NCBI GenBank assembly: GCA_902789175.1
Contig: CADANF010000038.1
Location: 1-35,069 of the forward strand
Source: an uncultured Lachnospiraceae bacterium
GTDB lineage: Bacteria > Bacillota > Clostridia > Lachnospirales > Lachnospiraceae
Reading direction: 5' to 3'
DNA: 35,069 nt
The notes below the pieces were generated by a model. The model was not told where the DNA came from. It saw only the letters and a program-made list of their open reading frames with translations, and did not search any database. Shown here piece after piece: positions 16,958 through 24,535 of this stretch; the stretch's first letter is position 1, and every line of letters begins with the position of its first letter. The position numbers were made by a program, and so were the translations under genes.

Positions 16958-17394
16958 TATTTGGCATTTTGCCAGGTTACATATATATGTCCTGTGAAAA
17001 ATAACACCGCAAACACCACTAGCAGCCAGTGTCTTAGTAAAACACCACTAATTATAAAAATGAAACTTGGAATTATAGCCAGTGCCATTGCAAGCCCCGC
17101 GCGCTTCTTTCTCATATAAATCGCAAATACAATATAATATGCAAAAAGAAGAATCAAATTTCCTATCACGTAAAGAACCATTTCAAATACGCTTTTAAAT
17201 CCAAACTTCCAGATAAGAAGCGGCATCCACATCAGCACTATACAGCCATATCTTCCAATCTGCTCTATTATATTCATAAAATGATTAATGCAGTGATTCT
17301 TCTCATCTTTATTTTTTTTTGCGTAAATAATATTCGGCACCATCATCAGAAGCACGATTGCCGCCCCAACAAAATTTATCCATCCAAATTTCAT
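16954..17394 (-). CDS. small membrane protein of unknown function
   Basis: The 146-residue protein is very hydrophobic, with four or five likely membrane helices (about 4-22, 42-62, 67-95, 100-118, 120-138) and lysine-rich loops, including K-K-N-K-D-E-K-N near 27. I do not recognise a family. Its TAG stop lies in the end of the palindromic element copy 2, so the element now forms its 3' end. It diverges from the RAYT gene across a 154-bp gap. Confidence 0.7.
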   Translation of the reverse strand: MKFGWINFVGAAIVLLMMVPNIIYAKKNKDEKNHCINHFMNIIEQIGRYGCIVLMWMPLLIWKFGFKSVFEMVLYVIGNLILLFAYYIVFAIYMRKKRAGLAMALAIIPSFIFIISGVLLRHWLLVVFAVLFFTGHIYVTWQNAKY

Positions 17395-17548
17395 TTAACT
17401 CATCCTTTTCCCTAATATGTATCCGTGAGAGACATTTACCCATTTATTATATCCAAGGAACTCATTTCCTCTATTGTAAGTTTCCAAAATTGATAATATA
17501 ATCAACTTACTATTAACAATTCTATAAAATTCTTTTAAAGGAGTACTT

Positions 17549-18334
17549 ATGCCAAGAAAACATAGACGTACTAGTTCTACTGGCATATATCATATCATAC
17601 TTCGTTCTATTAATCATCGTATTATCTTTGAAGAGAACTCCGACTATCTTAAATTTCTTTCAACCTTATCAATTAGTAAGGAAAAATATGGTATTGATAT
17701 ATTAGCCTATTGTGTAATGGATACTCACGTCCATTTTATGCTGCGTTCCGATTTGAACAACATATCTTTATTCTTTCAAAGTGTTGGCTCGAAGTTTGTC
17801 CTATGGTACAACAAAAAATATGAACGAACCGGTTCACTCTTTCAGGAAAGATACAGCAGTTTTGTTGTGGAAACTGAGCGCTATTTTCTATATACACTGG
17901 TCTATATTCATAACAATCCGGTCAAAGCCGGTGTCTGCCTTGCGCCTTCTGAGTACCGCTGGAGCAGTTTCAATGCTTATTATGGTGCCCATAATCCCCT
18001 TGTAAATGTTACTTATGCCATCAACTTATTTGGCAGCAAAGAAGCTCTGCACCGTTTCTTCGCTCATAATTTTAATCTTATTGATGAAAAATCATTTTCT
18101 TTTATTGAGAAAAAAAGTAATTATATGACTGATGAAGATGCTCTTAGAATTTATAAAGAGGTAACCGGACTTCCATCCGTTTCTGCCACCGCTGCTCTGC
18201 CGCGAGTTACGCGAAATAACTATATTCGCATATTAAAGAAAAAGGGCCTGACTATAAAACAAATTTCTCGAGTTATGGCAGTTTCAACAACAACCGTAAA
18301 ACGAATCTGCCCTTCCGCGGCAACTGAAACATAA
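17549..18334 (+). CDS. REP-associated tyrosine transposase (RAYT, Y1/HUH family)
   Basis: The 261-residue protein has an N-terminal Y1_Tnp (IS200-like) domain: start PRKHRRTSSTGIYHIILRS, the HUH motif M-D-T-H60-V-H62 followed by F-M-L, and the segment R-Y-F-L-Y-T-L-V-Y-I-H-N-N-P-V-K-A-G with the catalytic tyrosine (Y115 or a neighbour). These are hallmarks of RAYT/TnpA-REP proteins rather than of IS200 itself. The C-terminal ~90 residues end in a helix-turn-helix (about 220-255). AAAGGAG lies six bases before the ATG. RAYTs nick and move short palindromic repeats. Here the gene lies between palindromes at 16770 and 18384, and 13 copies of that repeat are in the window. Function on these repeats is inferred. 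Confidence 0.88.
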   Translation: MPRKHRRTSSTGIYHIILRSINHRIIFEENSDYLKFLSTLSISKEKYGIDILAYCVMDTHVHFMLRSDLNNISLFFQSVGSKFVLWYNKKYERTGSLFQERYSSFVVETERYFLYTLVYIHNNPVKAGVCLAPSEYRWSSFNAYYGAHNPLVNVTYAINLFGSKEALHRFFAHNFNLIDEKSFSFIEKKSNYMTDEDALRIYKEVTGLPSVSATAALPRVTRNNYIRILKKKGLTIKQISRVMAVSTTTVKRICPSAATET

Positions 18335-18383
18335 TATAAAAGCAAACCACAGTAAAAAAATCCTATAAAATTACTTTTTTTCA

Positions 18384-18438
18384 GTTAACATAAAAATGGA
18401 CCACTGCCCCCGGGACTATGGTCCATTTTTATGTTAAC
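18384..18438 (-). repeat. 55-bp REP-like palindrome, copy 5
   Basis: Intact arms GTTAACATAAAAATGGACC and complement, with centre CCCCCGGGA on the plus strand (TCCCGGGGG on the minus). It lies 49 bp after the RAYT stop and touches the stop codon of the convergent methyltransferase gene. Confidence 0.95.
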
Positions 18439-19148
18439 TAATTCTTTTTTTTCATTATGAAGATTCTTCTCTTTTCTTCTGCTTCACCTGGCCAAGCAAA
18501 ATATTCTATCTTCTCAATATCAAAATATTTGCTGAATATCTCGGTCCACTCTTCGTCTGTCCTTGTAACCATACGAAGAACGCCCCCCATATAGAGCTCA
18601 TTTTCATTTCTAAACTCAATTTTTTTCTCTGGATTATTTACCGGTGCCACGTAATAATTCATTGCAATAACAATCTTTGCACCGCCAGCAGCTATCCTTG
18701 CAAAATTTTTAAGGATACCCTCTGCAACATTTTCCGGAAGGACGTCGATCACATTGCTGCAAAAAATCCCATCATAAAGATCATCCTGCACATCCTTTAG
18801 CCAATCCACGTAAATGCATTTTGTCTCCATGCCCTTCTCGATCTTAAAGACATTTTTCATCAGATCTGCAAGTAAAATGGCATTTTCCACCACATCCACC
18901 GAGGTAACATTTTCACATCCTGATTTATTTAAAATAATACCTGCCCAGCCTTCTCCACAGCCATAATCTAAAACATTTTTCTGTGAAGCCAGCTGATTTA
19001 CCAGCACATTCTTAAGTTTTTCACATGAAGCAAGATTTTTCCAATCATTGTCGGGGTCGATTCCATTTATAAATTTTACTTTCTCTTCATCAGACATTTC
19101 AAAGGCCTGATTCCAGAAATTTAATGATTCCTTATAATTTTTATCCAT
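18438..19148 (-). CDS. class I SAM-dependent methyltransferase
   Basis: The 236-residue protein has a clear methyltransferase motif I, VLDYGCGEGWAG (59-70), followed by SVDVVENAI (acidic residue of strand 2) and a DGIFCSNVIDVLPE motif IV region. The last strands (AKIVIAMNYYV; RIFIMKKKN) are those of a small-molecule methyltransferase. The substrate is unknown. Its stop codon begins at the last base of a REP-like palindrome, which would terminate it. The gene diverges in no obvious operon; the broken small membrane-protein gene lies upstream on the same strand. Confidence 0.82.
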   Translation of the reverse strand: MDKNYKESLNFWNQAFEMSDEEKVKFINGIDPDNDWKNLASCEKLKNVLVNQLASQKNVLDYGCGEGWAGIILNKSGCENVTSVDVVENAILLADLMKNVFKIEKGMETKCIYVDWLKDVQDDLYDGIFCSNVIDVLPENVAEGILKNFARIAAGGAKIVIAMNYYVAPVNNPEKKIEFRNENELYMGGVLRMVTRTDEEWTEIFSKYFDIEKIEYFAWPGEAEEKRRIFIMKKKN

Positions 19149-19259
19149 AATTATTCCTTTCTATTAATTTATTAAACAAGTGACAATACTATTTCATTTC
19201 CTCTTTTTCCTAAAAAAATGGAACTAATACTCTATTACTATATTGCCCAAGCAACAATA

Positions 19260-19670
19260 TCACTTTATAAAACAAGCAACAATATTAGTTAATATCATTA
19301 AATGTAAAACAATATGGTATAAATCCGGGATCAATCTTGTTTCACTTACAGGAAAAACCTTAACTGTCCCTTCAAAGCAGCTATTATATCCCTTTAACTT
19401 TCTTTCACTTGCTCCGAAAATTGTAAAATACCAATGGCAAAAAAACTGAACGACAAACCAAAATAATAAAACTCCAAAAAGAATCCATTTACCAACAGCA
19501 GGAAAACAATAAAAACTTATAACCCCCGCACTATACAGGCAAAGCATAAAAAACTCAGCGCTCTTTATTCCCACCCCATCAACTAATTTGATTTTTCCAA
19601 ATTTCCAGCTTATTACACACCCTAAAAAACAGATTCATAATAAAAATTGAATAACACCTTTAATAAACAT
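19260..19670 (-). pseudogene. small membrane-protein gene with in-frame TGA at codon 12
   Basis: From ATG 19670, seven bases after GGAGG, the frame reads M-F-I-K-G-V-I-Q-F-L-L, then TGA (19635-19637), then continues unbroken for 124 more codons to the stop at 19260. The continued part has four hydrophobic segments and many aromatics, and reads as one protein (ICFLGCVISWKFGK... to ...IVACFIK). A downstream GTG (19574) could restart translation but has no good ribosome site. This is a recent nonsense mutation or a sequencing error. The family is unknown. Confidence 0.65.
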
Positions 19671-19783
19671 TTTTTCCTCCATTTCTGAGCTGTTGAAACA
19701 CCTGCCTGAATGCTCCAAGCCCTTTATTCATACCTTTTCAGCCTTAAATTAATACATTTCTTTCCAAAATCCCCGCCCATCTA

Positions 19784-19828
19784 GTTAACATAAAAATGGA
19801 CCACTGCCCCCGGGACCATGGTCCACTT
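19784..19828 (-). repeat. REP-like palindrome, copy 6, truncated
   Basis: The left arm and the centre CCCCCGGGA are intact, but the right arm stops after GGTCCACTT; the final TTATGTTAAC is lost. It lies 10 bp from the aldo/keto reductase stop codon. Confidence 0.85.
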
Positions 19829-19838
19829 CAACAAAATA

Positions 19839-20765
19839 CTATGGCAGGAACTTACCTGATGCAAGATACAACTCGTACCATTCATGATGCGTAAGCCTAA
19901 AGCTCGCTGCATCGCAGATATCCTTTAAATGTCCCTTATTCATAGTGCCAGCTATCGACTGAATTTTAGCCGGATGCCTTAAAATCCATGCTATCGCTAC
20001 CGCCGCTGAGCTGACTTTATATTTATCAGCCAATTTTTTTAAAACATCATTTAATTCTTTATATTCCGGGTCACCAATAAAACAACCGCCAAACATCCCC
20101 TTCTGAAGCGGAGACCAGGCCTGGATCGTAATATCATTTAACCTGCAATAATCAAGAACCCCGTTATCTCTGTCTATCGATCTATCGGTAGTCATATTGT
20201 TCATATAAAGGCCCCCGTCAATAAGCTGGGTCTGATCCAACGAAAACTGAAGCTGATTTATAACAAGCGGCTGTTTAACATATTTTCTAAGAAGTTCAAG
20301 CTGCCCCGGAGTAACATTACTCACCCCGAAACATCTGACCTTTCCCTCTTTTTCCAGTCTGTCAAATGCCTCTGCCACCTCAACCGGATCAAACAAAAGG
20401 TCCGGCCTGTGAAGAAGAAGCACGTCAAGATAATCCATATCCAGCCTCTTAAGGCTGCCCTCAACGCTCTCTATAATGTCTTCTTTACTCCAGTCAAATT
20501 CCTGCCTGTCGATATGAAGGCCACATTTGCTCTGGATTATCACGTCTTCTCTCTTAAGATCTGTATTCTTAAATGCCTCGCCGAATCTTATCTCCGCCTC
20601 GCCATCTCCATAAATCGTCGCATGGTCGAAGTAATTAATCCCATCATCAAATGCATGGCTGATAAGGTCCGCAGCTTCATTTTTGTTTAAAGCCGGCATC
20701 CTCATGCACCCTAAAATAATACTTGACGCCTTATCAATCTTTCCTGCTATATTTTGATATATCAT
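19839..20765 (-). CDS. aldo/keto reductase (YdhF-like)
   Basis: The 308-residue TIM-barrel oxidoreductase uses NAD(P)H. The catalytic tetrad is visible: D47 in NYFDHA, Y52 in TIYGDGEAE, K80 in IQSKCG and H119 in LLLHRPD. Family stretches include GVSNVTPGQLELL, INQLQFSLDQ, AWSPLQKGMFGG and the cofactor-binding IAGTMNKGHLKDI near the C terminus. Sequence features are those of the E. coli YdhF group; the physiological substrate is unknown. The stop lies 10 bp from a truncated REP-like palindrome and the start follows TTTCCTCC (AGGAGG on the minus strand). It is probably a single-gene unit, with palindromes on both sides. Confidence 0.9.
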   Translation of the reverse strand: MIYQNIAGKIDKASSIILGCMRMPALNKNEAADLISHAFDDGINYFDHATIYGDGEAEIRFGEAFKNTDLKREDVIIQSKCGLHIDRQEFDWSKEDIIESVEGSLKRLDMDYLDVLLLHRPDLLFDPVEVAEAFDRLEKEGKVRCFGVSNVTPGQLELLRKYVKQPLVINQLQFSLDQTQLIDGGLYMNNMTTDRSIDRDNGVLDYCRLNDITIQAWSPLQKGMFGGCFIGDPEYKELNDVLKKLADKYKVSSAAVAIAWILRHPAKIQSIAGTMNKGHLKDICDAASFRLTHHEWYELYLASGKFLP

Positions 20766-20815
20766 ATTTCCTCCATAAAATGAGTCACTTCCCCAAGAGC
20801 TATGTTCAACATTCA

Positions 20816-20870
20816 GTTAACATAAAAATGGACCACTGCCTCCGGGACCATGGTCCACTTTTATGTTAAC
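20816..20870 (-). repeat. 55-bp REP-like palindrome, copy 7
   Basis: Both outer arms GTTAAC are intact and the centre is CCTCCGGGA (TCCCGGAGG on the minus strand). One arm has AAAAATGG and the other CCACTTTT, a G-T wobble. It ends 3 bp before the stop of the Maf-kinase gene. Confidence 0.95.
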
Positions 20871-20873
20871 CTG

Positions 20874-22100
20874 TTATTTATGGTTCTCTACGTACTGTAT
20901 AAATTCCGGGGTTTTTGACCAATATTTGATTCCCCAGTTTTCGAAGTTCCACTCTTCCATATAGTTATTACATTCATAATCAATATAATAGATTTCATTT
21001 CCCTGAACCACAAAATTCGTAGGAAAATAATCAATATTCGTTTTGGCCGGATAAAGCAACTGGCACATGTCCTTCATCTGCTGAACATATTCATCTTTCA
21101 TCTGATCATTTAAAACCAGATCGTAAATGATACTTCCCTCGATATATTCCTTAAGAATCCTCTCCTTTTCTACGTCCACATCCAGCATAAGTGGAAGCCT
21201 TATCCCAATCTCCTTAAGTCTCTTATAATCATTAAGTTCCGACTGTATCTTATCTCCAAACTGATAATATGAACAAGGTTCATGGTGAATCTGCTTTAAT
21301 ACGTAATTCTTTTCATCCTTACTTACAAGAAATGAATATCCGCCTTTTCCTTTTCCCAGAAGTTTTTCAACTTTATATAACTTTCCATTCAGTTCTATTT
21401 TTCCCATTCTTCTTAAAAATGTAGCCAATGGGAACCCTACAACATTGTTATAATCTCCATCGATTTTTTCCACAAGTCTGGCCCCGATTCCTTGAATTCC
21501 GTAAGCTCCGGCCTTGTCCATCGGTTCGCCGCTTGCAATATACTCCAAAGCCTCTGATTCATCAAAATCATACATAGTAACTGCAGTCCTTACCACAAAA
21601 CAATCCTTCGTGGTTACATTTCCATCCAGCATGCTGATGCAGCAAACCCCTGTATAAACGTCATGAGTTTTTCCTGAAAGACTCATAAGTATCTTTAAAG
21701 CATCCTCTTCATCCTTCGGCTTTCCAATTACATGATTATCCAAAGCAACCACCGTATCCGCTGAAACGATAAGAAGCTCTTCCTTAGAATTCACTTTATC
21801 CTGAGAATCATTTGAAGCTTCGCCCTGCTCACAATTTGCATTTCTCTGCATATTTTCTTCAACTTCGTTCTGCAATTTCCCTGTAGCTTCACCCCTCAAA
21901 TGCTTCTTTGCTACAGCATCTGCTTTTCTTTCAGCCAGCTCTTTCACAGTTTTTTCTGCATCCTGTGTATCTACAGTTTCATCCACATCACTTATCTCGA
22001 TTGAAAAATCAAGCCCAGCCTGTGAAAGAAGCTCTTTTCTTCTAGGCGATCCTGATGCCAGTATAATTTTCGTATTGTCAGTCATCTTCTTGTTAGTCAT
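20874..22100 (-). CDS. Maf-type nucleotide pyrophosphatase fused to a kinase-like domain
   Basis: Residues 11-232 are a Maf/YhdE pyrophosphatase: LASGSPRRKELL (14-25), SADTVV (113-118), and GDYNNVVGFPL (215-225). Maf enzymes hydrolyse non-canonical or canonical nucleoside triphosphates. Residues 66-108 are an acidic, Asn/Gln/Glu-rich insertion inside the domain. Residues 235-408 look like a small protein-kinase or phosphotransferase fold: glycine-rich loop LGKGKGGYS (248-256), V-L-K269, I-D357-Y-F-P-T-N362 in place of the catalytic loop, and Y-I-D374-Y-E for the metal site. GAGG precedes the ATG. No frame disruption lies between the parts. It may act on a metabolite or protein linked to nucleotide housecleaning; this is unproven. 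Confidence 0.85.
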   Translation of the reverse strand: MTNKKMTDNTKIILASGSPRRKELLSQAGLDFSIEISDVDETVDTQDAEKTVKELAERKADAVAKKHLRGEATGKLQNEVEENMQRNANCEQGEASNDSQDKVNSKEELLIVSADTVVALDNHVIGKPKDEEDALKILMSLSGKTHDVYTGVCCISMLDGNVTTKDCFVVRTAVTMYDFDESEALEYIASGEPMDKAGAYGIQGIGARLVEKIDGDYNNVVGFPLATFLRRMGKIELNGKLYKVEKLLGKGKGGYSFLVSKDEKNYVLKQIHHEPCSYYQFGDKIQSELNDYKRLKEIGIRLPLMLDVDVEKERILKEYIEGSIIYDLVLNDQMKDEYVQQMKDMCQLLYPAKTNIDYFPTNFVVQGNEIYYIDYECNNYMEEWNFENWGIKYWSKTPEFIQYVENHK

Positions 22101-22127
22101 ATTGACCTCGTTTTCATTTACTCATTA

Positions 22128-22182
22128 GTTAACATAAAAATGGACCACTGCCCCCGGGACCTAGGTCCATTTTTATGTAAAC
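22128..22182 (-). repeat. 55-bp REP-like palindrome, copy 8
   Basis: The left arm is intact; the right arm reads ATGTAAAC, one mismatch from the consensus ATGTTAAC. The centre is CCCCCGGGA. It ends directly before the stop codon of the rhodanese/PP-loop gene. Confidence 0.95.
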
Positions 22183-22183
22183 T

Positions 22184-23341
22184 TTAGTATTCATCCAGGA
22201 AATTATGGCGAACTCCGCCCTTTTTATATTCTATCACCGTATCAAGATTAACATTTTCCACACTTCTAAAAATGTTAGACTCCACAAACGGATTGGTTTT
22301 CTTAAGTTCAGCTATCAGCTTCTTAGTATCCAGCCTCTTCGACGAAGTAGTTCCGTCCTCATGACATGTAGAACAAGTCTCCGTAAAATGACACGCGCAC
22401 TGTAAAAATCTAAGTTCGTTATAATCTCTCCAAGCGCAAATGTCACTTTCCCTTACAAGATAAAGAGGTCTTATAAGCTGCATCCCCTCAAAATTTGTGC
22501 TATGAAGCTTCGGCATCATAGTCTGGATCTGAGCACCATGCAGCATGCCCATAAGGATCGTCTCGATCACATCATCGTAGTGATGCCCCAGAGCAATCTT
22601 ATTGCAGCCCAGTTCCTTAGCCTTACTGTAAAGATAGCCCCTCCTCATCCTCGCGCAAAGATAACAAGGACTCTTCACCACCGTGTCCACCGTATCAAAA
22701 ATGCTACTTTCAAATATTGTTATCGGAATCCCGAGAGCCTTGGCATTGCTTTCGATAAGCGCCCTGTTTTCCTTATTATATCCAGGATCCATAACAAGAA
22801 ATGTCAGCTCAAATGACATCTGTCTATGCCGCTTTATTTCCTGAAAAAGCTTTGCCATAAGCATCGAATCTTTTCCACCGGAGATACATACCGCAATATG
22901 ATCCCCTTCCTCGATAAGCTTGTAAGTCTTGCACGCCTTCGCAAATGGAGAAAAAAGCTGTTTGTGGAATTTCTTCTGTATGCTCTTTTCTGCCTTATTT
23001 TTCCTTTCCTCTAAATTCGCTTCATTGCTCATCTCAGCACGCACATAACCGATGTATCCCTCAGCCAGGCTGTAGCAGTCCCAGCCACTTAAACATTCCA
23101 TGGTATCATCAAGCTCAAGCGAACTTCTGCCTATCTCGCAATAAAATATGAGCTTCTTATCCTTAGGAATTCCCACCAGCTTTTTGCGAACTTCATCACT
23201 GTTTTCTTCTAATTCCTCTTTAGTAAAATTCAAGGCTCCAGGGATCATGCCGTAAGCCACCGTCCCCTCATCCCTTATATCTATCAATTGAAATGAATCT
23301 TCCCTCAAAGCTTTCATTTCCTCATATGTTATCTCTTTCAT
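22184..23341 (-). CDS. rhodanese domain fused to TtcA-like PP-loop ATPase
   Basis: The 385-residue protein begins with a rhodanese domain (about 1-100; active-site loop F-Y-C68-E-I-G-R-S) and continues with an adenine nucleotide alpha-hydrolase domain (PP-loop SGGKDS at 154-159). C226-x2-C229 (C-Y-L-C-A-R-M-R-R-G) and ALGHHYDD follow; a further Cys-rich stretch near 315-326 (C-A-C-H-F-T-E-T-C-S-T-C) replaces the usual C terminus. This fits tRNA 2-thiocytidine (TtcA-type) enzymes, which bind an iron-sulfur cluster; the rhodanese part could supply sulfur. The start is ATG 23341, eight bases after GAGGAG. The upstream MLRRYL would read through the ribosome site. Confidence 0.82.
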   Translation of the reverse strand: MKEITYEEMKALREDSFQLIDIRDEGTVAYGMIPGALNFTKEELEENSDEVRKKLVGIPKDKKLIFYCEIGRSSLELDDTMECLSGWDCYSLAEGYIGYVRAEMSNEANLEERKNKAEKSIQKKFHKQLFSPFAKACKTYKLIEEGDHIAVCISGGKDSMLMAKLFQEIKRHRQMSFELTFLVMDPGYNKENRALIESNAKALGIPITIFESSIFDTVDTVVKSPCYLCARMRRGYLYSKAKELGCNKIALGHHYDDVIETILMGMLHGAQIQTMMPKLHSTNFEGMQLIRPLYLVRESDICAWRDYNELRFLQCACHFTETCSTCHEDGTTSSKRLDTKKLIAELKKTNPFVESNIFRSVENVNLDTVIEYKKGGVRHNFLDEY

Positions 23342-23444
23342 CAAATATCTCCTCAGCAAACTTACTGTATTCTTCTATATTTTTCGCCTGATTACATATA
23401 TTTTATGTCTCTTAATTTTCTTAATCTAATACAATTAAATGCTT

Positions 23445-24377
23445 TTATCTCCACATCCAACTAACCGTATTTTTCGTCTGCACCAGTCCCAGCCCCTTCT
23501 GCAACCTGATCGACGCCTTATTATCCGTTATAACATGACAATAAGGAATAAATCCTGTTTTCCTTATCTTTTTTATCATAACCTGTTCCAGCCTTGAACC
23601 ATAGCCTTTTTTCCTATATTCCGGGAAAATGTATAAAAGCCCCATACTGCCTTCATGATGCTGCCCGATAAATCCCACGAGCCTGTCCTCGTCATAACCC
23701 AGTAAAATGTTACCTTGCATCACCAGATCTTTTAATTCTTCTTTACTTATAAGATCATAGTTTGCAGAAAGCATGGAAAAATCATTTTCATCTGCAACCC
23801 TGACACTCAGCAAATCTCTTGTTTCTTCTGTCATCTCATTTGCTTCATCTTCCGCCATCTCACTGAGCAATTTTCCTGCTTCACCATCTTTCATCTCAGC
23901 ATGCAAGCCTCTTGCTTCATGTTCTATCATTTTCCTGCTCAATCCATCAACTCGCTTGGAATCAAGGTCATTAACTTCTTCTTCAAAACATACCTCTTCC
24001 CCGTCAGCATTTAAAAACGCAAACTGGTAGCACTCCATCGGCCCGTTAAAATCATATTTTCTAGCAGCTTTCTTTCCAAGAGATGCTCCCGCTGCATTCA
24101 TAGCCTCATTCACTAGAGTCTCTTTCGCTTCATACACTCTAAATTTTTCAGCAGGCATCTTCCTCTCTGGTTCAGTTACCATCAACAATTTCCAATCTTT
24201 AGTTATATATTTTTCAAGGATTTTCATTCCAGACTCATAATCAGCACATGCAAGATAGTAGCCTTCGCTTACTGAGTCAAATATTAAAAGATAATTATCA
24301 TTTTCTTCAATAATTTTACCTGTGCCTCGTTTCATTATATGTTGAAAAACAACATATTCAATTGAGCTAATATCCAT
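23445..24377 (-). CDS. GNAT-family N-acetyltransferase with N-terminal extension
   Basis: The 310-residue protein has a GNAT fold in its last ~120 residues: VADENDFSMLS, LVGFIGQHHEGSMGLLYIFPEYRKKGYGSRLEQVM (the acetyl-CoA loop R-K-K-G-Y-G-S-R), and a VITDNKASIRLQKGLGL C-terminal signature. The first ~135 residues (YVVFQHIMKRGTGKIIEENDNYLLIFD...) are a separate domain of about the length of a GNAT N-lobe. Between them lies a highly charged, Glu/Lys/Ala-rich helical stretch (about 136-192) that looks like an expansion. The substrate is unknown. It is upstream of the rhodanese/PP-loop gene on the same strand. Confidence 0.8.
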   Translation of the reverse strand: MDISSIEYVVFQHIMKRGTGKIIEENDNYLLIFDSVSEGYYLACADYESGMKILEKYITKDWKLLMVTEPERKMPAEKFRVYEAKETLVNEAMNAAGASLGKKAARKYDFNGPMECYQFAFLNADGEEVCFEEEVNDLDSKRVDGLSRKMIEHEARGLHAEMKDGEAGKLLSEMAEDEANEMTEETRDLLSVRVADENDFSMLSANYDLISKEELKDLVMQGNILLGYDEDRLVGFIGQHHEGSMGLLYIFPEYRKKGYGSRLEQVMIKKIRKTGFIPYCHVITDNKASIRLQKGLGLVQTKNTVSWMWR

Positions 24378-24477
24378 TTATCTTCCTCTAGTCACTCTAA
24401 CTTAAGTATTATTACGCTTCATTTTAACATTTTAACCTAACAACTGTGAAGCATAAAAAATGAGTCCCAACTTTCAA

Positions 24478-24532
24478 GTTAACATAAAAATGAGCCATAG
24501 CCCCCGGGACTATGGCTCATAATTATGTAAAC
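24478..24532 (-). repeat. 55-bp REP-like palindrome, copy 9
   Basis: This has the GAGCCATAG/CTATGGCTC inner stem (paired variant). The centre is CCCCCGGGA. The right outer arm is damaged (CATAATTATGTAAAC). It ends 3 bp before the flotillin stop codon. Confidence 0.93.
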
Positions 24533-24535
24533 AAA

